Below, one piece after another: positions 1 through 12,000 of a stretch of DNA of 64,000 nt (within the stretch, counting starts at the first letter, position 1; every line of letters begins with the position of its first letter). A program made the translations under genes and the position numbers. This DNA is from Naematelia aurantialba (lineage: Eukaryota > Basidiomycota > Tremellomycetes > Tremellales > Naemateliaceae), in the NCBI GenBank assembly GCA_021527695.1, contig JAKFAO010000002.1, positions 1,922,501 through 1,986,500 on the forward strand, in the 5' to 3' direction. A model generated the notes under the pieces. That model saw only the letters and a list, made by a program, of their open reading frames with translations. It was not told where the DNA came from and searched no databases.

Positions 1-3000
1 AGCTCAATGATCTTCTCTCCATCGACAATGTCTGGCTTGGTCTCGGCAGCCTCGATCTTACTGTCAGCCGTCTCCGGGTTTGTAGTTTCGTCTGGCCGAG
101 GCTCGGTGCCATTGGCGCTGATGTCAGCTCGAGTCAGAGCCTTCTCCGATGTATGCTGATCCTCTCCGCTGTCCCTTTCCGACTTGACGGTCGATTCGGG
201 TGGTCGCTGAGGTGGAATGGCGGTCTCGTCATCTAACATGTCTTCATCCTCCTCCAAGGCAGCTTGCCCGTCACCCTCAAGGTCGTCATCGATGATGTTA
301 AGATCCTCCAGCTTCTGTCTCTGTTCCTCGCCGGCGGGACCCAGAGCTTGGGCATCTTCCTCTTGATCGTCCTGAAGATACTCGACTTGACCTGGCGCTT
401 CATCGCTGCTCGGCTGCGCGGCCGGTTCTTCCCGCTCATGTTGTGCTAGAATCTCGTCCCGGCGGCGTCGAATGTCCTTCATAATGTCTCCAAGACTGCG
501 GGAGGCCTGAGGCGGCCCAGTCTGTTCAGCAGGGATGGGTGCCCCCGTCGAGTCGACCGGACCATCGCCCTCTGCCTGTTCAGCAGAACTTCCACTTTGT
601 GGCTGCTGGGATGCACTCCTGTGGAACATTAGTTATGTGGACTGATCAGGCGTTTAAGACTCACCCCTGACCAGGCGGCTGGGTCTCCGCATCGTCAACG
701 TCCATCGCCTCAGTCTTCTCAGCAGCATCGTCCTTTTGCTCTCTGTCCTGCTCAGCAGTACCGCCGGACCCATTGCCGAGATCAGCCGACTCTTGCGCTT
801 GAGCGTCATTAGAAGCGGAAATGTCAATCTCCTGATTGAGAGTGGCTTCAGGCTCGTTTGACTCCTCTTCCGTAGCTCCAGTCGCAGCTGGCGCATCTTC
901 GACATCTTCACCATCGTCTTGCGAGGCCATACCGGCATCTTCGGGCTCCGCACCTTCCTCCTCCCCGGTATCCCCGTCTTCGCCATCCATCGTAATATCA
1001 TCATCGAGGTCGTCTCGGTTCTCGTCTTCTTCCTGTCCTCCGAGATCAAGATCTTCAGGAAGCTCAAGTCTATCTCCCTCGGGCATTTCCACCTCGGTTT
1101 GGTCCTGACCAGCAGGCTGCTGCTCTTCGTCGTTTACGTCGTCCGCTTCTTGACTGTCATGTTCGGCGTTATCTTCATTGTCGTTTATCTCGGTATTCTC
1201 GTGCTGGGTATCGTCGGGTGTTTCGTGCGTGTTCTCTGCTGGTTCCTCCTGAATGTCTTGCTTCCTCTTGTTATCTTGAGTCTCCTTCTCCTTCGCAGAA
1301 AGCTCAGTCTCGCCGTCCTGCTCCTTCGTCTCCTGCTGGGTCAGATCTTCGCCCGCCTCGTTCCCCTCGTCCTTCTGCTCGTCATCTCCCCAGAACTTCT
1401 CGTCCACAGCACCTGGCTCCAGGGGATCAATGTCCCCCACATGATCATTGGGTTGCTTGTCCTCGTCCTCATCGCCCTCGTCTTCCTCGTCACGCTCCTT
1501 GCTGTCTTCCATTTTCCCTTCAAAGTCATTTTCCATGGACATCGCGTCATCGTTATCGTCGTCGCCCTTGTCTCCTTCCTGTTCTTCCTCCTCATTTTCG
1601 CCTTGTAGACCTTCGACCTGGCCCTCTTCCTCGATCTCGGAGCTTACGTTCTTGTCTCCCGTGCCAGAGCCCATACCGGTCCCTTCGACAGTCTCGCCAT
1701 CTGCGCCGTCTTTGTCGCCTTGAGATTCTTCGGACGGTTTGCAAAAGCCTTTTTGGGCGAGATCGAGCATGATACGTCCAACCACATAAGTGAGTTTGTA
1801 CACCGACTTGATGGCGAACGCGTGGTCGGACAATACAGTCTTGTACTGCACAGTGAGAGCCTCCACAAATGGAAGAACACGGGCTACGCAAACGCATGCG
1901 GCCGTAGATGGACTAGCGCCATCTAGAGCTTTGGCTACTGCGTCGCCGAAATAGCCAAGCCGGTCCATGACGTCTTCGATGTGCAGCGATTGCAATAAGG
2001 TAGTCCGCTCAGCTAGGGCCAGGTGGACATGTGGTCGTTCCGAAACATCCTTGTCATCTTTCCGCTGCGTTTTCACTCCCTGAGCCACGACGAGGAGAGC
2101 TTGCAGAAGCTGATCACTCTCAATCCACAGATCGTTGGAGATCTCCAATTGGTTGCTGACAATAGGAGCCACATCGATAGACGTTGCAAGGTCGATGAGA
2201 GGGCGAAGCAAGTGCCTAAACTCGGGCTGCTGCGTCATGCATTTCGCGAGATCCGCGGCAACTTGTTCAGCAAACTTCACGGTGTGAGTGATAAGATCCG
2301 TCTCATCTGTTGTGGTCAGTGACATCCTGGCGAAACTTTGCACACTTACTGGGCGTGTATAGGAGACATTTTGCAGCCCGGCTCCCACAGTTGACTGTGG
2401 CTACGCTTTTGGCCATAGCGACGGCTGTTTGGCTGAAGTTTTGTACCGCCAAGAGGTCTTCCGCAGTAGCTGCGGATCCCTCAAGCTCTCGGAATTGACG
2501 GATGCCATTCTCCACCTCGGAAAGACCGTCCGCCAGTTGGCGAAGGACAAGTTCGCTCGCAACCAGGCGTTTCGCAATCACTTCTCCACCCAGGAGCGAG
2601 CCATCGGCCGTACAGCCACTCAGACGTTCGACAGTCGAGTTCAACTGGCGCAGGTTGTCCAGCTGCCCGGTTAATCTGGACAGATCAGCATCAATCACAT
2701 AAAGATGAGTTTTGACTTACCGATCTCGCTCAGTTACTGCAGTTGCGAGAAGTGACTCGGTATATCCTATCCCTCTCTGCAAATCCTGTGAAGCGATGTC
2801 CGGATTATGCCCATTGAAAGCGAGTCGCAGACCAGTAATGAGGACTGGCACACGATGACAGTAGTCCTCCAGTTTACCGGCTTGTGTGGGATCCAGGATC
2901 TCTGTCAAGCACGCACGGTGGAGAGGCGGTCTTTCCGACATCCAAGCCGTCGACTGCTGATGCTGCAGCATGTCCGCGCGCACGTTTTGCGAGAATCCAC

Positions 3001-6000
3001 AGACTCGAAGCGATTTGAGCAGATCCGCATACGCTTTCCGTTTCCGAGCAGCGAGATTGTTGACGATCTTGGCATTGTCCTTGGTGAGATTGGACGGCGT
3101 TGACCGCGCGAGCATTGCGGAAGTCTCGATGATTTCTATGGCCATGTCGTCGAGTTCTGCGCCCAAGTCTTTCGAAATATGGCCACCCGCTGGATTGATC
3201 ACGGACACGAACTTGCTGTAAGTGTCTTCGAGACGTTGCAATGGGGCTAGTTGGGGAACCGAGGAACGGCCCGACGCCTTGAATGCGAGAGTGCTTGTAT
3301 CCAGGGTGTTTGTAAACGGTGGAACTCCATGCGGAGACTGTTCAGGGGGATCTTGGGGACAGATAGAGTTGAGATCCGACAATATAGGCGCCACAGGCTG
3401 ATGTAGTACGTCTCGGAATTTGCGTATGCTTCGGTGCAGCTGTCGGTGGGACTTTTGCGCGCTCGCCTTGAGCGCAAAGACGTTAACATCTTTCCAGCTG
3501 GCCAGCTTGACAAAGTCCTTGATCGCCTTGTCGATGATCGCACGTTGAGATTGCAGTGACTCCGAGATACGAGTGGCAAAGAGCCTGGCATTGCTGATGA
3601 CATTGTAGAGCATGGCCGAGATGCGCGAGAAATGCTGAGTGGAGTCATGCTGGGCGTACAACTGGGCTGTAAGGGCTTGGAATGACTGTAGAACTTGAAG
3701 ACGCGATTGGAAGCGTCCGATCGAGGAAGAACTGAGATATGTGGCCAGCATGGGCAAGGTAGACGCGATATGTTTATCGATATCGACTGCTGCGCTGGCA
3801 CCGTGAATCAGAGTGCCGTACAAGCGAAGTGTCCACTCGTTGTCGCCGGCAATGTACTGGTCAAACTGATCATCAAGCAAGCGCATCCAAGAGGACAGCT
3901 CTAGACGGCGCCAAGAAACGATCAAGTCTGACGCTTCGGCCTGAAAGCTCTTGATCGAATTCTCACGATTCGCATATCCCTCCCAGTCGTCCGTGTGGAC
4001 GAGCAGTTGTTCAAGGGCAGAGAGGATCTTCGCAACTGGACTGCGGAGGTCCAGCGATAGGACTTGCAAGCACCTATCTCGGATGTGTTGAAGGACCATC
4101 TGCTCGGGCCAATCAGCAATAAGCCGATTGAGCCGGTCAACCAGCCGTGATACCAGGGAATGCGCCTTGCGGACCTCGATCTGATTGGGCGAGAGATAAA
4201 AGTTGACTTTGTTCGGGGGGACTTGAGTTTCCAGCAGCCGCCTGTGAAGCACGCGGACTTGATGCGGTAGGGTGTATTGGTCAAAACTCTCCTCGAAGTC
4301 TCGATAATTGAATGTCTTCCTGAGAAGGTCTTCCACAGCCTCCCGAAGCAGGTGCGTTACCGGCTCCTTGGAGCGGCTCGCCACAGCCATGATGAGTTTA
4401 TGGAAGGCGGCCAAATGCTCGGTTGAGAATGTCGGCGTCATATCAGTTGGCTCGGAAACCTTGCTGACAGTCGTCTCGTGATTCACGTCGTCGAATGACG
4501 GGAAAAGTTCTGCAAATTCCTTCTCTTCTTGCTCTTCATCCGAAAGGACTTGGATGTCCGTCTTTCGGACCCGATACAAGCTCTCAGCAGCTTGGGAGTC
4601 TTCGGCTTCTTTCAGACGAATCGCGCTCCACATCTCGTAAAGGCGACCAAAATGCCCGAAGAGGAGAGGTAGACAGGCTGTTCCCTCCTCCAGAGACTCG
4701 GACTGATACGCAGCCGCAACAGTCAACAGAATTTGCGTGGTGACATCGTTCCGTATTGATGGTGCGACAGCCTGAAGAGTCGCCAGCGCTCGAGTCGTTG
4801 GGAACGACAGCGCAGCCTCGAGCAACTTAGCTTGTCCTGTTGCGCCTGACTCTACGTGCCTCGCTAGACATCGGAGCCCGAACTTGGCGCATAGTATGCC
4901 GAAGACAATTGGTTCCGTTAGATCTCTCAAGTCGTAGAAGTTTGTCTTGAGTCGATGGACGAACGCGGCTGCGGATTGCTGGAAGCTGTCTTCCCGTTGT
5001 TTGGCATGCGCGTCACCAGACAAAATAGCACTGGCGAGCTGCTCCGTCTTATCGAAGGAAGCGGTCTCGCCGAGGAATGCGTGGACTTCGGAAAACAGTA
5101 CAGCCAACCTCGCTGGATCAGACGAACGGTGGGCCACTGGACCCAAAGCTTCCTTGTCCGCAGTGACGCTGGACAGGCGGTCTCGGACTCTGCGCAGTCT
5201 CCTGGAATCGGCGACTCCTTTGATTGCGCGTTCTGATGCCTCGATAGCCAGACGTTCTTCCTCTAGCATGGTGATGCGAAGATTGACAATCTCTTCAAGC
5301 AGAGTTCGTCGTACAACAGGATCGATAGCGATGTTTGTGACGTATGTCTCGAAAAGGAAATGTGCCACCGCCAACCACAGATCAGCGATGCTGCCCAGGT
5401 CTACACCCTTGCTAGTGATGGTGAGCAGAGGAACCCTTAGATGGCGATCGATGAGTTGACGGATCCAGTCTTCCGACGTCGCGCTTGCATTCAACAACTC
5501 AACGGCCTGAGGAGTATGCCCGTTGCTGGCGCGAATTGAAGCACCAAGACCAGTGAACAGCTGTGTGGACAATCAGCAATTGCAATATTGAGAGCTGGGA
5601 ACATACATCTGCGATCACTCGCAGAGCCACAGCCAGAACTTCCGACCTTGGCTGCCCTTCATGGCGAGCACCCCATGAAAGTGATTTGATAGCGAAGTCG
5701 AAGGCTGACTGTTCCACCGGGATATCCAACAGGGTCACCTTTTCACGTCCGCTGTCCTGATCAGCTCTGTTACAGCCATTTACATGTGACTGACCTGAAA
5801 CGCAAGGTCGACTGAAGGCGCACAGGTGCGAACAGATCTGCTGGATCCGGCTTGATCTATCCGGGTCAGCACAGTTGTCAAATACCTGCAAACAGGACGA
5901 CTCACCTCGCCTGAGGTCGTCATACCCCATAGCCTTTGCATCCAGGAAGCGACCACATTGTAGATGGGCTGAGATTCGCCCTGTGGTCGAGCTACAGATG

Positions 6001-9000
6001 TGGCAGTCCGGGCGATGTCCACCAAGGGCAGGCTCCTATCTGCCAGTAAAGCCTTAAGCGGATTATGCGCATGAGCCTGATTTCGTCAGCTGGCCCCTCT
6101 GGAGGCAACGAACAAGACGCACTGAGGTGTCAGTCCGAAGCGGGCCTGAGATCAGATCCAGCTCCAAGACACGCGACACCGCGCCGTTCTGCCATGCCGA
6201 ATCTGGAGAGATGATGGTTTGTTGAGCTGGTAGGGAGCATAGTAGTACACCAAGATCCTCCTTTGGGTGCCCGCCGATCATCAGTGCCTCCAACACTGAG
6301 TTTCGGAGTTCTGTCACAATTAGCAGATTCATCATACCCAGCGGGACGTACCAAAGTCGGTCAAACGTGCAACAGCAGTTGCTGTCTCGTCGTCCAGCTG
6401 TATGCTAGCTCTCTGGGATCGGAAATGTGCCCAGACGGCAGCTTGACCCAAACCGGAAGTAATAACCAGACCCTTGGCCAAAGTGGCAAGTTTCGACTCT
6501 GCAGCATGGAAAGCAGGTATCTTAGTTAGGTCCGGGAGGAGCCATGACCCGAGAAGCCGGGTCGAGGAGTAGTCGAATGCAGTGTTCATAGCATGTTGCT
6601 CGATCAGCCGGACGTAGACCAAGATCCTCTCAAGTGAATCAGGTAATCCCTGTATGGCTTTAGCAGGCGGAAGGTCCGACCATGCGACTAACTCACCTGT
6701 TCTGGTTGATCCACAGCCTCCAAGATCTGGGGAAGCTTGTGGGCGACAATCTGTCGTAGTGTCGAGGTCAAGGGATAGACTTCTTGACCGAGAAGTGCCT
6801 TTCGCCGAGAGCCGCCTCTGATCAAAGCGCTGGCTGACGAAGCTAGAACGGTCGGTGCGTTGGCGGGCTCGGAGAGCCAAGTCGATATCCGGGATGTGTC
6901 GTTCACATTGCGCAGAAAGACCTGAAGCATACGGAAGAGCAGATCGGTGTGCCGGACAGGCACGTTGGGAATAACAGACGCGTCCATAGGCTGTGACAGC
7001 GTTAGTTTGCATAGCAGGGGTTTCCAAAGCGAGGCGGACGTTATACTAACCAATTGCTTCACTAGGCTCCTTGGAAGCCGCTCTGCAGACACATCCGCAG
7101 TGGCCCACTCCCCGACAGTCTGTAGCAGTAGAGAGGAAGCGTGCAGCCAGGACGCCTGGTCACCGCCAATATGGACTGCGAAGCGGTCCAGTAGGGGGAT
7201 CAAACAGCGGGGCTGCCACGCCGCGATATTGGCCACTGAGGATGGAGAGATATCGCTTGCCGACGCAAGCACAGCGGTCGAACGCAGAATCGCATGATCT
7301 TGCAAAGCAGCTGTGGCGGTCGCAGCTTGGTGGGCCATCGGACGATGAACGAACAGCTCGACTCCACGATTGCGCATGGCTCTGGAAAGCTCCCCATATC
7401 TCGGGTCGTACGTCATGAACAACCGGAAGTCGGGGTGAGGCTTAATGATCTCGGGAGAGCCGGTCGACGACCCTTTCTCATTCATCACCAGCACGCCGTT
7501 AGTCTCGCAGAGGCTATTGAGTCGATCGAGAATCGATGCACTGCAGAGGTTCGCGTCAGATATGAGGAACCAGCCACCAGTGCGGATGGCGTGCAGTAAT
7601 TCGCCATCGATCCACGTGAAGCCGACCGCGTTCGCACCGGCTGTCGCAAGCTGGTGCAGCGCGCTGTTGGCAGGAGTAATATCGGCATACGGTTCTAGCG
7701 AAGACAACAGTGTGTTGCACCCTGTCACTATCTGTGCAAGATGACTATCGGTTGGCGACGATTGGAAGCGGCTGACTGTCTGATTGACCGGAGACAAGTC
7801 GACGTTGAAAGGTGCCGATTTGTTCTCTTGAGAAACGCTCACGAGCTCGGAGACGGCTCGAAGTAGCTGTGTGCAAAGCCTGTTGACATCTTGCTGCTCA
7901 AAGCTGCCGAGTATCTCAGACGTGTCTACACCGGGGTGCATCGCAAATTCGCCAAGCGGTCGACCAGCCGCCGCCGATATTCCCCGAAGCAGTGAACGCT
8001 TGCCAGCACCGCTCTCTCCAGCGAGAATGACGAGCCAGCCCATCTCGATGCTCTTGAGGATTGATTCCGCGAGATCTAGGTGGTCGTGAGATATCCCCAG
8101 AGGCACAGATGCAGAGCCGATACGAGAAACTAGTGCGTGGCCGATCTGCAGCCAATCTTGGGAGACAAACGGTGCTGGACGAGAAGTGTCCACCGCGCAG
8201 TCAAAGATCAGCTCGAATAGCTCAATAATTGCTTGACGATCCCGATCGTTACGAAAACGCAGGACGTAGACGAGTTTGAGGAATTCGACAGGGTGGTCCG
8301 AAATTTCCAAGCCGTTTGACCTGGAGAGTAGCTGGAACCAGCGGAACAAATCTCGAAGGTTGAACTCCCATGGAGACCCTTCACGGCCGATCGCTTTCAA
8401 GATCATGGTCTGCTCTCGCACCGCCTCGTTGAATCCGATCATGCGTTGGACCATATTTGAGGGCATCGGGTTGAGATGTTGGCAAATCAGTAGTAAGTCT
8501 TGCGCAGTGTGCTCCAGTAGGTAGACTTTTGTGAAGCGATTCAAGAACGACTTGGGAAGACCTTTACGGCCTCCGCCTTGTTGCAGCGGGTTCTGAGCTG
8601 CAAAGACGCGGAAGTCTGGGTGACGTTGGAATGCACGACCAAGCTCCGGGATGAAGACTGTTCCACGGTGGTCGAGAACAGCATTGAGACCCTCGAGCAC
8701 GGTTTGCGAGGCGAGGTTCATCTCGTCTAGCAACACCCAGTCGCCCTTTTGCATCGCATCGAGAAAAGCAGCATCGCGCCACTGGAATTCGCCCGCCTGA
8801 CCGCCTTCCACTGGCAGGTCAGAGCCGAAGAGATCAATCAGGTCCGTCTGGTCCGAAAGGTTGATCCGCTGTAGGTGGTGTCCCGCCACTGCTGCCAGTG
8901 CGGCGACCAGACTAGTCTTGCCGACTCCCGGGCTACCTTCCAGCAAAATCGCCTTTGGCAATTGACAGGCCCGAATGACGCGCATGGCATTCAGAGCGGT

Positions 9001-12000
9001 GGACGGCGCTTCGAACCGGAATGCGGACGAGTCGACGGTCACTGAGCCTCGAGGAATGGTAAAAGCGTCGATGGTGACCTTATCCGCACTGATGCTGACG
9101 CGTAAGTCCGCGTGAACAGTCGCTTCAAGAGTCCCAGACAAAGTTGAGGCAAGTCGTGTGAGCTCGGTTAGGCATTCCGCTCGTAGCTGAGATACTGAAG
9201 AGCTCGGCATTCCAGCTATTTGGGGTAGAGACTCGAGACCATCGACAAAGACCATTTGGCCACCATGGTGCTGCAATACATGAGCTGATGTCGACGTTCA
9301 CACGACGGCTCCGGAGGGACTCACGAAAGCCAATGCTGCGTCGAGAATGCCCTGCGCAAAGATCTGATCGCTGAATCTGACCCAAGCCTTGAACAATCAG
9401 CCAAGTAGTTTGTAAAGGAAACTCAGCTTACCAGGATATCCCGCAGACCGAGTCCGCCGGAATCTCCGATTCGCTGACAGAACGACGAAAAGAAGTCTAG
9501 CACTAGCGGTCCTAACGACCGCAGCTCCTGCTGCCTCCAGCTGGAAGCGATAATGTGCAGCAGGTCCTCGCGGTCGTTTAGTGCGGGTACCCAGATCTCG
9601 GTAAACCGATTACGCAGTGCTGGAGATAGCTCTTTTTTACCAAAATCACCCCCAGGATTCATGGTGGCGACAACGTGGAAAGCATCGTTTGCCACTAGCG
9701 TGGCTTCGTCAATGTCGACACCACCTTTTTCGGCCAGAACCAGCGTCCGACCAGGCTCGAGGACCGAATTCAGTCGCTCCAGGACCGAGTCGTCGGCGAG
9801 CGAAACTTCGTCTAGAAGCAGCAGATCACCGCATTGCATGGCGTGCACGAGCGGGCCGTCTGACCACTCGAACAGAGCGGACAGCAGTTTGATCTCCCTC
9901 TGACAGGCAAGCAATCGGACACGATCAGCCTCAGGATTCCGCAGGAGCTGATCGCACAGTGCTGCCAAATCGTCGTCTGAACATGCCGTCGAGTCTACCA
10001 TGGTGAATTCACTCAGAGTAGCAATGACTCCTGCTCGTCGTTCGTTCCGATTCCGCACTGGTCGTTGAGAACCGAGCAAGTCGGCTGTCTCCATGTTCTG
10101 ATGGCAATTCACGCCAACCAGCTGTTGATTGAATGCGTGCGCGACGACCTCGCAGACCGATGTCTTGCCGCAACCAGTCTCACCAACCAGAAGGACTGGC
10201 TCGTCGTGCGCCAAAGCCGATGCAACGAGCACAAAAAGTCGCTGCATCGCCCTTGTCCAAACCATCTCTGACTCCGGGACGCTGTCGAGCGGCAGCCGAG
10301 CCAACGCAGGTTTCTCCTTGTCGAAGAGATTGTACATCCCTCTGTCATCGATCGAGACCTTCATAACATCCTCGATGACCTGTTTGATCACCGCCTTGTC
10401 CTCATCATGTCGAGCCCGCTCAGCGAGTAACATGAAACCATCCTCCGCTAGCTGCTGATATCCCATGGCCCCGCGTTCAGCCCATCTAAAGAGGTCTCGC
10501 AACGTCGCAAATGACGACTTGGACTCGAAGACTCGCGAAGCTTGGCGGCGATGACGCAGTTCCTCAAAGACCTGGACGATCCGTTTGGCGTACGACGGTG
10601 CTATCTGGCACCGCTGGCAGAGAATCGTTTCGAGCTCGTCCTTCGGCACATCATCGAAATGGACTTCCAAGAACCGATTTCGGAACGCTCGAGAGAGCAC
10701 CTTTCGCCCAGCATACAGACCCGGAGGATTCTGTGTGGCGAAGAGGATGAAGTTTGGATGCGGTTTGATTACCTCCTGAGTCTCAGGGATGATCAGCTCC
10801 CGATTATCGTCCAAGAGCCTGTTGAGAGCTTCCAGGACATCTGTTGGCGCTAGATTCAGTTCGTCGAGCACGATCCAATGTCCCTGTCGAACAGCCGTCA
10901 CCAACAAGCCCTCTTGGAACATGAGATTTCCCGTTTGCGGATCAGTGACATATGTGCCTAGATATTCTTGGATGTCTGTGTGTTCGTGGTTGTTGATACG
11001 AACGAAGCGGTGGCCAGTTTGCCTGGCGAGGAACTCAATTGCACTGGTTTTTCCAGCCGAAGTAGGACCTTGGATGAGGACAGGATACCGGTGGGTGAGA
11101 ATGACCCGCGCGAGGTCAGAGAGCTTTGCCTGAACAGACGGTGTGACGATGTACCGAGTTTCCTGCACCGCAGGGAGCGGCCCTCGCCTCAGCCAGAATG
11201 ATCCAAAGCGTACGTAATCGTCGACATCGACACCAGACGGAAGTGAGGGGATCTGCGCCAAGACCGCGCGAGCGTTCTTCATGGGTGTCAAGAGATGTCG
11301 CTCAAGCACAGCGTGTGCCTTCTTTGCACTGACAATATCCAAAGACATCGTGAAAGCCATCAAGCAACCTTCCCACAGACCACGTCGCAGGCCGAACAGC
11401 GGAGCAGTCTCCACTGCAAAACTCAAAGCTCGAGCCAGAGTCCGCATGCTGTAGTGAGGTGCGATATTCGAACCGTCCACAATCTCTTTTGACGACGACA
11501 TGCGCTTGAGAGCCGAGTACATCTCGGCTACGTCAAGAATGATGGCCTTGTCTCCAGCGGCGGCGTTGCCCAGGTATTGCGCAACGATGATCACCAGAGC
11601 TTCGCGATCGTCGTCGGGCGGTGGCGAGTAGATTTCGGTGAACCTGGCGCGAAGATTGGGAGGAAGATCCTTCTTGCCGACATCCGTAGCAGGGTTCATG
11701 CAAGCAAAGAGACGGAAATCAGGATGTCTCGGCACCGGTTCCACATCACCTCTCTCTGTCAGAACGAGGGACGCGGCCGTCCCTTCGAGGATAGTAGCAA
11801 TCGCCTCGAGCGTCTCCTGAGATGCCAGATTGACTTCGTCTAGCAATATCCTGTGGACGTTGGTATGATTCGGAGAGAGTAACTATGGGCTTACCATTCG
11901 CCGGTTTGTATAGCCTTAACCAGTGGGCCTTCCACGAAGTGGAAGACGAGCTTGCTCTTCATCTTGACGTGATGAAGATCAAAGTCGGCAATATCGACCA

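Noticed and set aside
919..1608. Hydrophobic plus-strand frame of 229 residues (Val/Leu/Phe-rich)
   Set aside because: It is the exact antisense of the D/E-rich MDN1 region; GAA/GAC codons read backwards give TTC/GTC, hence apparent membrane segments.
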